Source: Phenylobacterium zucineum HLK1 (GTDB taxonomy: Bacteria > Pseudomonadota > Alphaproteobacteria > Caulobacterales > Caulobacteraceae). Taken from it: 64,000 nucleotides of DNA. The notes under the pieces were generated by a model. The model searched no databases, was not told the origin of the DNA, and was given only the letters and a program-made list of their open reading frames with translations. Where the stretch lies: NCBI RefSeq assembly GCF_000017265.1, contig NC_011144.1:2396001-2460000 (forward strand), written 5' to 3'. The translations under genes and the position numbers were made by a program. Position 1 is the first letter of the stretch. Every line of letters starts with the position of its first letter. This document shows positions 26,756-35,883 of the stretch, piece by piece.

Positions 26756-27321
26756 GTCGCCCAGCCCCGGCCGATCTCGGCCAGCGGCACGCAGCCGCGG
26801 TAGGCGCCGGGGACCGGATCGTAGCGCAGCGCCTGGGTCGCTCCGGCGCGGGACGTGAAGTAGCCGACGGTCGCCAGCTCCCGCACGGCCGGGAACCAGT
26901 GCGGGCGGGGCGGCCGGGCCGTGGCGGCGGCGCGGCCCTCGGCGTCGGCGGTCCGGAGCAGCTCGTCCTGCCGCTCGGGCGGCAGGGCGGCGAAGGCGGC
27001 GCCGAACCGGGCCCGCGCGGCGGCGTCGAGGCCGGCGAGCCCCGCCCGCAGCCGCTCGGCCTCCTGCGGTTCGCACCAGCCGGCCAGCGCCCGGTCGATG
27101 AACTGGGGCACGCCGGCCGCGGCCGCCCCGGGCGTGTCGGTCGCAGGGATGATCCGCTCGCAGGCGGCGGCGAGCGTCCTTGCCTCGTCGGTCGAGAGCG
27201 CCGTCGGCGTCCAGGCGGGCACCGCGGCGGCGGCCTGCGCGTGGGCCACCACCGGCGCGATCCAGAGCGCGGCCAGCGCGCCGGCGAACGCTTCGCGGCG
27301 GTTGAGGATCGGGGTCGCCAT
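26752..27321 (-). CDS. Gluconate 2-dehydrogenase subunit 3-like small subunit (1)
   Basis: 189 residues with a twin-arginine-like/Sec N-terminus (NRREAFAGALAALWIAPVVAHAQA). The body has LAAACERIIPATDTPGAAAAGVPQFIDRAL, the signature of the small subunit of FAD-dependent sugar dehydrogenases. It escorts the flavoprotein large subunit across the membrane. It overlaps the large-subunit stop by four bases, as expected for a stoichiometric complex. No cytochrome c subunit gene is next to it. Confidence 0.87.
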   Translation of the reverse strand: MATPILNRREAFAGALAALWIAPVVAHAQAAAAVPAWTPTALSTDEARTLAAACERIIPATDTPGAAAAGVPQFIDRALAGWCEPQEAERLRAGLAGLDAAARARFGAAFAALPPERQDELLRTADAEGRAAATARPPRPHWFPAVRELATVGYFTSRAGATQALRYDPVPGAYRGCVPLAEIGRGWAT

Positions 27322-29048
27322 CAGAGGTCTCCCTTCCGGCCCGCCTCGGCCGCGTACGCGGCGGCCCGAGCGGTCAGCGCCATGTAGGTCAGCGACGGGT
27401 TCACGCAGGCCGACGAGGTCATGGCCGCCCCGTCGGTGACGAAGACGTTCGGGCACTCGTGAAGCTGGTTGCGGGCGTTGAGCACCGAGGTCGTCGGATC
27501 GCGCCCCATGCGGGCCGTGCCCATCTCGTGGATGCCCAGGCCCAGGGCGTAGTCGCCCTCGTAAGGCGCCACGTTCTTGAAGCCGGCGGCCTCCAGCATC
27601 TCGGCGGCGGCCGCCGCCATGTCCTTGCGCATGGCCGCCTCGTTGTCGCCGATCGCGGCGTCGAAGCTCAGCGTCGGCAGGCCGTAGCGGTCCTTCACCT
27701 CGCGGTTCAGGGTCATGCGGTTGTCGGCGTAGGGCAGGATCTCGCCGAAGCCCCCCAGCCGCACGCCCCACGGGCCCGGCTGGCTGAGAGCCTGCTTGCG
27801 CTCGGCGCCGAAGCCTTCCGTCGGGCGGTCCCAGCCGAGCCGCCCGGCGCCTCCCTGGTAGCCGAAGCCGCGCAGGTAGTCCGGCCGACGGCTGGCGGCG
27901 TCGCCGAGATTGCGGAAGCGCGGGATGTAGAGGCCGTTCGGCCGCCGTCCCGAATAGTACCTGTCCTCGAACCCGTCGACCAAGGCCGAGGCGCCGACCC
28001 CCAGGTGATGGTCCATGAGGTTGCGGCCGACCTGGTCCGAGCCGTTGCCGAAGCCGTTCGGGAAGCGCGCGCTGGCCGAGTTCAGCAGGATCCAGGCGCT
28101 CGCCACCGCCGAGGCGCAGAGGAAGACGACGCCCGCGTAGAACTCCTCCTCCTGGCCCGTCTCGGCGTCGAGGATCCGCACGCCGGAGGCCCGCTGCCGC
28201 CGCTCGTCGTAGACCAGGGTGGTGACGATGGAATTCGGACGCACCTGCAGGCGGCCAGTCCGCTCGGCCGCCACCAGCGTCGCCGCATTGGAGCTGAAGT
28301 AGGCCCCGAACGGGCAGCCGCGGATGCAGAGGTTGCGGTACTGGCACTGGCCGCGCCCGAGCGCGAGCTGTTCCTGCGTGGGCGCCGTCAGGTGCGCCGT
28401 GCGGCCGATGGTGATCCGCCGGTCGGGAAAGCGCGCCTCGGACCGTTCCTTGAAGGCCTTCTCGACGCAGTTCATCTCCATCGGCGGCTGGAAGACGCCG
28501 TCCGGAAGCTGCGGCAGGCCCTCGGCCTGGCCCGAGACCCCGATGAACCGCTCCACATGGTCGTACCAGGGGGCGAGGTCGGCGTAGCGGATGGGCCAGT
28601 CGACCGCGATCCCCTCGCGCGCATTGGCCTCGAAGTCGAGGTCGGACCAGCGGTAGCTCTGGCGGCCCCAGGTCAGCGAGCGGCCGCCGACGTGATAGCC
28701 GCGGATCCAGTCGAACCGCTGGGTCTCGGCGTAGGGGTTCTCGTCGTCCCGGACGAAGAAATGCCGGGTGTGCTCGGTGAGCGCGTAGCCCGTGCGCTGC
28801 TGCACCGGGTACTTCGCCCTCAGCTCGGCGGCGGGCAGACGGCCCCTGGGATATTGGGCGTCCCAGGGATCGGCGGCGGCGGTCGGGTAGTCGAGGACGT
28901 GCCGCACCGGCCCGCCGCGCTCCAGCACCAGGGTCTTCAGCCCCCGCTCGGTCAGCTCCTTGGCCGCCCAGCCGCCGGTGATCCCGCTGCCGACCACGAT
29001 GGCGTCGTAGGTTCGCTCGGCCCGCGCGCGGTTGTTCAGGTTGGCCAT
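27321..29048 (-). CDS. GMC-family FAD oxidoreductase large subunit (1), sugar/glycoside dehydrogenase-like
   Basis: 575 residues. The FAD-binding Rossmann fingerprint is YDAIVVGSGITGGWAAKELTERGLKTLVLERG, and the C-terminal substrate domain has EMGTARMG and VTDGAAMTSSACVNPSLTYMALTARAA. A Cys-rich loop CQYRNLCIRGCPFGAYF is typical of the GMC group that pairs with the subunit 3 protein. It likely oxidises a sugar or glycoside at C3 and passes electrons to a c-type cytochrome or quinone. It starts one base from the stop of the upstream isomerase gene. Confidence 0.88.
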   Translation of the reverse strand: MANLNNRARAERTYDAIVVGSGITGGWAAKELTERGLKTLVLERGGPVRHVLDYPTAAADPWDAQYPRGRLPAAELRAKYPVQQRTGYALTEHTRHFFVRDDENPYAETQRFDWIRGYHVGGRSLTWGRQSYRWSDLDFEANAREGIAVDWPIRYADLAPWYDHVERFIGVSGQAEGLPQLPDGVFQPPMEMNCVEKAFKERSEARFPDRRITIGRTAHLTAPTQEQLALGRGQCQYRNLCIRGCPFGAYFSSNAATLVAAERTGRLQVRPNSIVTTLVYDERRQRASGVRILDAETGQEEEFYAGVVFLCASAVASAWILLNSASARFPNGFGNGSDQVGRNLMDHHLGVGASALVDGFEDRYYSGRRPNGLYIPRFRNLGDAASRRPDYLRGFGYQGGAGRLGWDRPTEGFGAERKQALSQPGPWGVRLGGFGEILPYADNRMTLNREVKDRYGLPTLSFDAAIGDNEAAMRKDMAAAAAEMLEAAGFKNVAPYEGDYALGLGIHEMGTARMGRDPTTSVLNARNQLHECPNVFVTDGAAMTSSACVNPSLTYMALTARAAAYAAEAGRKGDL

Positions 29049-29049
29049 C

Positions 29050-30111
29050 TCAAGCGTCCCCCAGCCCAAGAAGTCGCCGGTTGGCGGCCGCGTCCGTGCC
29101 CGCGCCGGCGAAGTCGTCGAACGCCCGCTCGGTCACGCGGATGATGTGGTCGCGGATGAAGGGCGCGCCCTCGCGCGCGCCGTCCTCGGGGTGCTTGAGC
29201 GCGCACTCCCACTCCAGCACCGCCCAGCCGGGATAGTCGTAGGCGGCCAGCTTCGAGAAGATCGCGCCGAAATCGACTTGGCCGTCGCCCAGCGAGCGGA
29301 AGCGACCGGGCCGGTCCACCCAACCGAGATAGCCGCCGTAGACGCCGGCGCGCCCGGTCGGCCGGAACTCGGCGTCCTTCACGTGGAAGGCGCGGATCCG
29401 GTTGTGATAGCGGTCGATGAAGGCCAGGTAGTCGAGCTGCTGCAGCACGAAGTGGCTGGGGTCGTAGAGGATGCTGGCGCGCGGGTGGCCGCCGACCGCA
29501 TCCAGGAACCGCTCGAAGGTCGCCCCGTCGTGCAGGTCCTCGCCGGGATGGATCTCGTAGCAGGCGTCGACGCCTGCCTCGTCGAACGCGTCGAGGATCG
29601 GCCGCCAGCGCCGCGCCAGTTCGGCGAAGGCCTCCTCGATCAGGCCCGCCGGCCGTTGCGGCCAGGGATAGACATAGGGCCAGGCCAGGGCGCCCGAGAA
29701 GGTGGCGTGGGCGGACAGGCCGAGCCGCCGGCTGGCCTTCGCCGCGGCCTTCAGCTGGGCCGTCGCCCAGGCCTGGCGCTCGGCGGGCCTGCCGCGCACC
29801 TGCGGCGGCGCGAATCCGTCGAACAGCTCGTCGTACGCCGGATGCACCGCCACGAGCTGGCCCTGCAGGTGGGTGGAGAGCTCGGTGATGGCGAGGCCCT
29901 TGTCGGCCAGCATGCCCTTGACGTCGTCGCAGTAGGCCTGGCTCTCGGCGCCCCGCTCCACGTCGAAGAGGCCCCCGACGCCGGTCGGCAGCTGCAGGCC
30001 CACGTACCCCAGGCCCGCGGCCCAGTCGGCCAGCGTCTCCAGCCGATCGAACGGCGGCTCCGGTCCCACGAACTGGGCGAGGAAGATCCCGGGCCCCTTC
30101 AGCGTCCTCAT
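29050..30111 (-). CDS. Sugar phosphate isomerase/epimerase-like TIM-barrel protein (1)
   Basis: 353 residues, no signal peptide. The xylose-isomerase-like TIM barrel is visible through ATFSGALAWPYVYPWPQRP, ACYEIHPGEDLHDG and the metal-ligand region ILYDPSHFVLQQLDY, with FHVKDAEFRPTGR near the end. In glycoside 3-oxidation loci such proteins isomerise or cleave 3-keto-sugar intermediates. The ATG overlaps the stop of the oxidoreductase gene (ATGA). Confidence 0.85.
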   Translation of the reverse strand: MRTLKGPGIFLAQFVGPEPPFDRLETLADWAAGLGYVGLQLPTGVGGLFDVERGAESQAYCDDVKGMLADKGLAITELSTHLQGQLVAVHPAYDELFDGFAPPQVRGRPAERQAWATAQLKAAAKASRRLGLSAHATFSGALAWPYVYPWPQRPAGLIEEAFAELARRWRPILDAFDEAGVDACYEIHPGEDLHDGATFERFLDAVGGHPRASILYDPSHFVLQQLDYLAFIDRYHNRIRAFHVKDAEFRPTGRAGVYGGYLGWVDRPGRFRSLGDGQVDFGAIFSKLAAYDYPGWAVLEWECALKHPEDGAREGAPFIRDHIIRVTERAFDDFAGAGTDAAANRRLLGLGDA

Positions 30112-31235
30112 GCGATCCTCCCGTCCAGCGCGACCCAGCCGGACTCGTCGCGGCTGGCGGCGACGGCGGTCTCCACGAAGGCCATGCTGCGGACGCCCTC
30201 CTCGATATCGGGCACGGGGTGCGCGTCCGCTCGTCCCTCCGCGATCGCGTCGGCGAAGTCGCGGTAGAGGTTGGCGAAGGCCTCGATGAAGCCCTCGGGA
30301 TGGCCCGTGGGAATCCGCGAGGCCGCCTGCGCCGGCCCCGACAGATAGACGGAGGCCGCGTGCAGCGTCTGGCTGGGGCCCTCCAGCCGGTCGATCGTGA
30401 GCTCGGACGGCCGCTCGTGCGACCAGGTCAGGCCGCCGCTCTCGCCATAGACCTGGAGCTTCAGGCCGTTGCGGGCGCCGGCCGAGATCTGCGAGGCGAT
30501 CAGCACGCCCCGCGCACCGCCGCCGAACCGCAGCAGCACGTTGCAGTCGTCGTCCAGCCGCCGTCCCGGGACCACCGTGCCGACGTCGGCGCACAGACGC
30601 TCCACGCGCCGGCCAGAGACGAATTCGGCGAGGTTGAAGGCGTGCACTCCGATGTCGCCGATGCAGCCCGCCCCGGCCAGGGCGGGATCGGTCCGCCACT
30701 CGGCCTGCTTGGCGCCCTCGCGCTCGCGCGGCCGCGACAGCCAGCCCTGCGCGTACTCGACGACGACCTTGCGGACCGACCCGAGATCTCCCCGGCGGAC
30801 GATCTCCCGCGCCTCGCGCACCATCGGATAGCCCGTGTAGGTGTAGGTCAGGCCGTAGAGGCGCCCCGAGGCGGCGACGGCGGCGGCCAGCTCCCGCGCC
30901 TCGGCCAGCGTCCGGGTCGCGGGCTTGTCGCTGATGACGTGCAGCCCGGCCTGCAGCGCGACCCGCGAGACGGCCAGGTGGAGGTGGTTCGGCGTGACCA
31001 CCGCCACCGCCTGGGCGCCGTCCTCGCGGCCCGCCTCGGCGGCGATCATCTCGGACCAGTCGGCATAGCCGCGCACACCCCAAGCCTGCGCTGCGGCGGC
31101 GCTCTTGTCCGGATCGCGGCTGAAGGCGCCGGCCACCAGGCGGATGCGGCCGTCCAACTCGGCGGCCATGCGGTGCACCGGGCCGATGAAAGCGCCCGGC
31201 CCGCCGCCGACCATGGCCAGCCGCAGGACGCTCAT
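30108..31235 (-). CDS. Gfo/Idh/MocA-family NAD(P)-dependent oxidoreductase
   Basis: 375 residues. The Rossmann start is VLRLAMVGGGPGAFIGPVHRMAA, and the catalytic-lysine motif is HVISDKPATRTLAEA, equivalent to the EKP motif of the family. Partners in 3-keto-glycoside catabolism reduce or oxidise the 3-position in the cytoplasm. It overlaps both neighbours by four bases, so it is inside a tightly coupled operon. Confidence 0.87.
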   Translation of the reverse strand: MSVLRLAMVGGGPGAFIGPVHRMAAELDGRIRLVAGAFSRDPDKSAAAAQAWGVRGYADWSEMIAAEAGREDGAQAVAVVTPNHLHLAVSRVALQAGLHVISDKPATRTLAEARELAAAVAASGRLYGLTYTYTGYPMVREAREIVRRGDLGSVRKVVVEYAQGWLSRPREREGAKQAEWRTDPALAGAGCIGDIGVHAFNLAEFVSGRRVERLCADVGTVVPGRRLDDDCNVLLRFGGGARGVLIASQISAGARNGLKLQVYGESGGLTWSHERPSELTIDRLEGPSQTLHAASVYLSGPAQAASRIPTGHPEGFIEAFANLYRDFADAIAEGRADAHPVPDIEEGVRSMAFVETAVAASRDESGWVALDGRIA

Positions 31236-32191
31236 GCCTGGAGCCCTCCCAGGAAGTCGTGGCTGATCCGGGCGGCCTCGAGCCGGGGCCGTTCGAACGG
31301 CGGCTCCTGCTCGACGAAGAAGCCGCGCACCCCGGCGGCGTGCGCGGCCGGCAGCAGGCGCTTCCAGTCGAGACGCCCCGAGCCCACTTCCGTGGGCTCC
31401 ATGCGCAGGTCGAAGTTCGGCCGGGTCGAGGCCTTCACGTCCTTCACGTGCATGAGCGTGAAACGACCCTTGTGCTTCTGCAGATAGGCCGCGGGATCGA
31501 CACCCGCCGCGGCCATCCAGCCGACGTCGGCCTGGAAGGTGACCAGCGCCGGATCCGTGCGCGCCAGCAGGATGTCGAGGCCGGTCGGGCCGCCCTGCCC
31601 TGCGCCTTCCTGCGGCGCGAACTCGAAGTTGTGGTTGTGGTAGCCGACCGTGATCCCGGAGGCCTTCAGCGCCGCGCCCTTCTCGTTCAGGAAGTCGGCG
31701 TTCATCTTCCAGTCGTCGCCGGTCAGGGCGCCCATCATCCGGCGGTAGACGTCGGCGCCGCTCGCGCCCTCCGCCGCCTTCCGCGCGTGGTCGGGGACGT
31801 AGGGACTGGGCATGACCGCCTGGGTGACGCCGAGGGTGGCGAGGTCGTCCGCCAGCTTGGCCAGGTCGCCGTCGAAGCCGCCGCGGGCCTGGATGTGGGC
31901 GCTTGGGCAGGCCAGGCCCGCCCGGTCCAGCGCCGCCTTCAGCTCGGCGGCCGTGCGGCCCATGAAGCCCGGGATCTCGACCGTGCGGTAGCCGATGGCG
32001 CGGACCGCCGCGAGGGTCGCGTCGAGGTCCTTCATGCCCTCCGGGCCGAAGGTGTAGAGCTGCACGCCGATCGGCAGGCCGGTGCGGGCGAAGAAGGCCG
32101 CGGCGGCCGCCTCCCCCGCCATGCTCAGGCCCGCCGCGGCCGCTCCGGCCGCCAGGAAGCCTCGCCGATGGAGTTGGGGCATGGACGGCAT
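31232..32191 (-). CDS. Sugar phosphate isomerase/epimerase-like TIM-barrel protein (2), exported
   Basis: 319 residues. The N-terminus has a twin-arginine-type signal HRRGFLAAGAAAAGLSMAGEAAAA, unlike the cytosolic relative at 29050. The barrel includes GVQLYTFGPEG, ITVGYHNHNFEF and the metal/ligand region FTLMHVKDVKAS. It probably acts in the periplasm on the oxidised sugar made by the GMC enzymes. It overlaps the dehydrogenase gene start. The ATG at 32191 is used; a second Met nine bases later is possible. Confidence 0.85.
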   Translation of the reverse strand: MPSMPQLHRRGFLAAGAAAAGLSMAGEAAAAAFFARTGLPIGVQLYTFGPEGMKDLDATLAAVRAIGYRTVEIPGFMGRTAAELKAALDRAGLACPSAHIQARGGFDGDLAKLADDLATLGVTQAVMPSPYVPDHARKAAEGASGADVYRRMMGALTGDDWKMNADFLNEKGAALKASGITVGYHNHNFEFAPQEGAGQGGPTGLDILLARTDPALVTFQADVGWMAAAGVDPAAYLQKHKGRFTLMHVKDVKASTRPNFDLRMEPTEVGSGRLDWKRLLPAAHAAGVRGFFVEQEPPFERPRLEAARISHDFLGGLQA

Positions 32192-32222
32192 GGAGCGCCT
32201 CCTTCGCTTGTCGGTGGAGCGG

Positions 32223-33446
32223 TCACGGCGTGACGGGACCCGCGGGCCCCTTCTGCGGCGGGCGGAAGAAGAGCGCGAGCAGCAGCACGGCGACGAGGGC
32301 CATGCCGGTGGGGACCAGGAACAGCGTCTGGTAGTCCACCTGCGGCCCGGCGGCCGTCGCCGTCGTCAGGCGGCCCATGAGGTGCGGGAAGAGGAAGCTC
32401 GCGACCACGCTGCCGACGCCGAGGATCAGCAGGTTGAACAGCCCCTGGGCGCTGGAGCGCACGTCCTCCGGGAAGGCGGCGTCCACGAAGATGTAGACCG
32501 TCGCGAAGAAGAACGCGTAGCAGATCCCGTGCAGCAGCTGCACCGCGACGATCACGGGCACGCTGTCGGGGAAGAAGGCGAAGACGGCGAAGCGCGCGGC
32601 ATGGCCCAGGACGCCGACGATCAGCGTCGCCTTCCAGCCGATCCGGATCAGCACGCCGCCCAGGATGAACATGGTGACGATCTCGGCCAGCTGGCCGAGG
32701 CTGAGGACCACCATGGAGAGGTTGCCGGCGATCCCCACGCGCTGGGTGAGGAAGGCGTCCGCCATCACGAAGTAGCCGTTGTGGATGACGCTATCGACGA
32801 AGGTCACCACGAAGAGCACGGCTACGAAGGGCACGCGCAGCAGTCGGAAGGCCTCGCGCCAGGCCAGCGGGTCCGCGGCCTCGCCGCCGCGCTTGGGCGG
32901 CGTGTGCGGCAGGGTGAGGCTGTAGGCGGCCAGTGCGAACGAGACGACGGCGGCGACGATGAAGATCGAGCGCACCTGCTGCGGCTCGGCCCCGGCGCCC
33001 AGCAGGAACACGAAAGGCCAGCTCACCAGCATCCAACCGACCGTGCCGCCCATGCGGATCGCGCCGAAGTCCCGCGCCGGCTCGGCGAGGTTGGCGAAGG
33101 CGACCGAGTTGGCGACCGACAGCGTCGGCACGTACAGCAGGCTGTAGACGAGGTAGCCGGCGAAGAAGGGCCAGAACTCCGCCTGGAAGGCGGTGAAGAG
33201 CAGCGCCAGGCCGCTCAGCAGATGGCTCGCCGCCATGAACCGCTCGGCGGCGAAGTTGCGGTCGGCGAACTGGTTGGAGAAGAAGATCCCGAGCAGGGCG
33301 GCCACGCCCCACGAGCTGCCGACCAGCGACTGCTGCCACGGCGCGAAGCCCAGCATGCCCATGTAGGGGAACAGCTTCGGCGCCCAGGCGCCCCAGACGG
33401 CGAGCTGGAGCACCATCATCAGAAACAGCCGAGCCTTGACGCCCAT
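32223..33446 (-). CDS. MFS permease, nucleoside:H+ symporter (NupG)-like
   Basis: 407 residues, twelve predicted helices. FLMMVLQLAVWGAWAPKLFPYMG at the start, the FADRNFAAERFMAASHL loop and the LHGICYAFFFATVYIFVDAAFP segment are typical of the NupG/XapB-like group, which in sugar-catabolic loci imports sugars or keto-sugars. It is the first gene of the minus-strand operon and divergent from the LacI regulator across an 87-bp gap holding the operator. Confidence 0.85.
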   Translation of the reverse strand: MGVKARLFLMMVLQLAVWGAWAPKLFPYMGMLGFAPWQQSLVGSSWGVAALLGIFFSNQFADRNFAAERFMAASHLLSGLALLFTAFQAEFWPFFAGYLVYSLLYVPTLSVANSVAFANLAEPARDFGAIRMGGTVGWMLVSWPFVFLLGAGAEPQQVRSIFIVAAVVSFALAAYSLTLPHTPPKRGGEAADPLAWREAFRLLRVPFVAVLFVVTFVDSVIHNGYFVMADAFLTQRVGIAGNLSMVVLSLGQLAEIVTMFILGGVLIRIGWKATLIVGVLGHAARFAVFAFFPDSVPVIVAVQLLHGICYAFFFATVYIFVDAAFPEDVRSSAQGLFNLLILGVGSVVASFLFPHLMGRLTTATAAGPQVDYQTLFLVPTGMALVAVLLLALFFRPPQKGPAGPVTP

Positions 33447-33496
33447 GCCTCGCCTCCCCCGGCGGCGAGAACTCTTGTGCGGCCCCGCTCGCGCGA

Positions 33497-33510
33497 TGTA
33501 ATCGATTACA
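33497..33510. promoter_or_regulatory. LacI-type operator
   Basis: TGTAATCGATTACA is a perfect 14-bp palindrome between the divergent permease and LacI-family genes, 24 bp from the LacI start and 51 bp from the permease start. Centre CG and flanking A/T are typical of LacI/GalR operators. Confidence 0.75.
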
Positions 33511-33533
33511 CGTTCAAGCCGGCGGTGCAAGCT

Positions 33534-34550
33534 ATGGCCACGATCCAGGATGTCGCCCGCGACGCGGGCGTCTCGACCGCGACCGTATCGCGCGTGCTGA
33601 GCGCCCCGGAGCGCGTGGCCGAGGCGACGCGGGCGCGGGTGCTGGAGTCGGTGGAGCGGCTGGGCTACGCGCCCAACGTGGCGGCCAAGAGCCTGCGCAC
33701 GCTGAAGACGGGGAAGATCCTCGTCACGGTCCCGGATATCTCGAACCCGTTCTTCTCGCAGGTGATCCGGGGGGTCGAGGAAGCCGCGACCGCGGCCGGC
33801 TACGCGGTGCTGCTGGGCGACACGCGCCAGGAGGCGGCGCGCGAAGACCAGTACGCGCTGCTGCTGCGCCGCAAGGAGGCCGACGGGCTGATCTTCCTCG
33901 GCCACCGGCTGCCGCCGGCCCTGGCCGAGCTGGTGGCCGCGCAGGGCGCGAAGGCCCCCATCGTGAACGGCTGCGAGTTCAGTCCCGAGCTCGGCGTGCC
34001 CAGCGCCCATATCGACAACGCCCGCGCCGCGGCCGAGGCGATGGAGCACCTCTACGGACTGGGCCACCGGCGTGTGGGCGTGATCACCGGTCCCCTCGCC
34101 AGCCCCCTGAGCCGCGATCGCCTGGCCGGCGTGCAGGCCGCCGCCGCGCGCCGGGGGGCCTGGGGCCTGAACATCGTCCAGGGCGACTTCTCGATCGAGT
34201 CTGGCCTTGCCCAGACGCTGGCGCTGCTCGACGCCGAGCCGCGGCCGACGGCGATCTTCTGCTTCAGCGACGAGATGGCCATGGGCGCGCTGACGGCCCT
34301 GCGCCGCCGCGGCCTCTCATGCCCGGCGGACGTCTCGGTCGTGGGCTTCGACGACATCCGCTACGCCCGCCACATGGACCCGCCGCTCACCACCGTCAGC
34401 CAGCCGAAGGAGGCGATCGGCCACGAAGTCGTGCGCCTGCTCCTCGACGTGCTCTCGGGACGGGTGGACACGGTGCGCCACGTCACCCTCGCCCACCGCC
34501 TGGTGATCCGGGCGAGCACCGGGCCAGCCTTCGGGCCTGCGGCGGGCTAA
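33534..34550 (+). CDS. LacI/GalR-family transcriptional regulator
   Basis: 338 residues. The HTH is TIQDVARDAGVSTATVSRVLSAPERV (residues 3-28), with hinge RLGYAPNVAAKSLRTLKTGKI. The periplasmic-binding-protein-like effector domain follows, with VVGFDDIRYARHMDPPLTTVSQP near the end. It binds the palindrome in its own promoter and should repress the permease-to-DUF1080 operon until a sugar inducer appears. Its stop overlaps that of the convergent second DUF1080 gene. Confidence 0.93.
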   Translation: MATIQDVARDAGVSTATVSRVLSAPERVAEATRARVLESVERLGYAPNVAAKSLRTLKTGKILVTVPDISNPFFSQVIRGVEEAATAAGYAVLLGDTRQEAAREDQYALLLRRKEADGLIFLGHRLPPALAELVAAQGAKAPIVNGCEFSPELGVPSAHIDNARAAAEAMEHLYGLGHRRVGVITGPLASPLSRDRLAGVQAAAARRGAWGLNIVQGDFSIESGLAQTLALLDAEPRPTAIFCFSDEMAMGALTALRRRGLSCPADVSVVGFDDIRYARHMDPPLTTVSQPKEAIGHEVVRLLLDVLSGRVDTVRHVTLAHRLVIRASTGPAFGPAAG

Positions 34551-35233
34551 TCCAGCGGCCGGATCTTGATGTTGCGGAAGAAGACCGGGTCGCCGTGGTT
34601 CTGGATGGCGATGTGGCCGGACTTCGCGGCGGCGAACTGCGGCCAGGCCCTGAATTTGGTGGCGGCGACCTTGGCCCTGAACGCGTCAGAGTCGAGGTCG
34701 TACTCGGCCACCTTCACCCCGTTCAGCCAGTGCTCGCCCTTGCCGCCCCTGAGCACCAGGCGGCTGTGGTTGAACTCGCCCACCGGGCGCGTCGCATCGG
34801 TCGTCGGCGCGTAGAGCCCGTAGAGCGCCCCGGCCTGCTCGACCACCGGCTCGCCCCGGGCGTTGTCGACGATCTGGTACTCGGGCCCGCTCTGGTAAGT
34901 CTGCGTCCCGGCCTCGGTGACCCGGAACATCACGCCCGAGTTGCCCTTGGGCCCCACCTTCCAGTCGAACGCGAGTTCGAAGTCGCCGAAGGTCTCCTTC
35001 GTCATGATGTCGCGGGAGGTCTTGGGATCGGGCCCCAGCATTCCGTCCGTCACGGTCCACCCCGCGTCGGGCTCGGGCGTCTTGAAGCCGCGCCAGCCCT
35101 CGAGCGAGCGGCCGTCGAACAGCAGCCGCCAGCCCGCCGCCTTCTCGGCCGCCGTGAGGGTGTTGTCGGCGGCGGACGCCGCCTGTCCGACCATCGCGAT
35201 CGCCATCGCCAGACCAAGCACCGCAGCGCGCAT
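34547..35233 (-). CDS. DUF1080 protein, 3-keto-disaccharide hydrolase-like (2)
   Basis: 228 residues, signal peptide ending GQAASAAD. The DUF1080 core has GWRLLFDGRSLEGWRGFK, GDFELAFDWKVGPKGNSGVMFRV and the closing SGHIAIQNHGDPVFFRNIKIRPL. It is shorter than and only distantly similar to the copy at 25982. The ATG at 35233 with an upstream GAGGGGGA is preferred; an in-frame GTG at 35248 overlaps the previous stop. It would hydrolyse the 3-keto product of the adjacent GMC enzyme. Confidence 0.87.
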   Translation of the reverse strand: MRAAVLGLAMAIAMVGQAASAADNTLTAAEKAAGWRLLFDGRSLEGWRGFKTPEPDAGWTVTDGMLGPDPKTSRDIMTKETFGDFELAFDWKVGPKGNSGVMFRVTEAGTQTYQSGPEYQIVDNARGEPVVEQAGALYGLYAPTTDATRPVGEFNHSRLVLRGGKGEHWLNGVKVAEYDLDSDAFRAKVAATKFRAWPQFAAAKSGHIAIQNHGDPVFFRNIKIRPLD

Positions 35234-35244
35234 CGCGTTCCCCC

Positions 35245-35883
35245 TCACAGGCCGAGCGCCTTCAGGCGCTGTTCCAGCACCGCCCGGACCTCGGCCGAAG
35301 GGCCCGGGTCCGAGGTGCGCACCTCGTTGCCGATGTAGCCGATGTCCCTGAAGCCGGCTTCGGTCGTGTAGTAGGCGCCGACCGTCAGCGCCCGGAAGCG
35401 CTTGAAGAACGCGCGCGTCGCCTCGTCAGGCGAGCGCGGCAGGGCCGCCAGCGCGGCGGACCGGCGGGCGCCGTCGCCCCGCACCAGGTCGGGGATCAGC
35501 GCCTTCAGCCCATCGCGGATCACCGACCGGTCGGCGGCCTGATCCGGATAGGGCGCGCTCACCCATTCGTCGATGAAGTCGGGGATTCCCAGCGCGCTCG
35601 CCGCCGGCGCGGTCGCCGTGGCCGGCAGGATGAAGTCGGCGAGGATCGCCGCCGCCTGCAGCTCGTCGTCCGAGAGCAGCCGCGGCCAGGGAGCCTTGAC
35701 CGGAGGGTTCAGCTTGGGGTCGGTCCCGTAGCCCGCAGCCGCCGGCCCGGGCGCCACCGCCTGCCGATAGACGACGACCCCGGCCCCGCCGGCGGCGGCG
35801 GCCGCGCCGACCGCGCCGACCCAGATCAGGGCCGTGCGCCGGTCGATCTTGCGCTGGTACGGTTTGGGGGCCTGATCGCTCAC
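35245..35883 (-). CDS. Gluconate 2-dehydrogenase subunit 3-like small subunit (2)
   Basis: 212 residues. The N-terminus KIDRRTALIWVGAVGAAAAAGGAGVVV is a twin-arginine-like signal. The body contains LLSDDELQAAAILADFILPATATAPAASALGIPDFIDEW, the family signature. The GTG start overlaps the GMC large-subunit stop (GTGA), so the pair is co-translated. It is required for assembly and export of its flavoprotein partner. Confidence 0.87.
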   Translation of the reverse strand: MSDQAPKPYQRKIDRRTALIWVGAVGAAAAAGGAGVVVYRQAVAPGPAAAGYGTDPKLNPPVKAPWPRLLSDDELQAAAILADFILPATATAPAASALGIPDFIDEWVSAPYPDQAADRSVIRDGLKALIPDLVRGDGARRSAALAALPRSPDEATRAFFKRFRALTVGAYYTTEAGFRDIGYIGNEVRTSDPGPSAEVRAVLEQRLKALGL

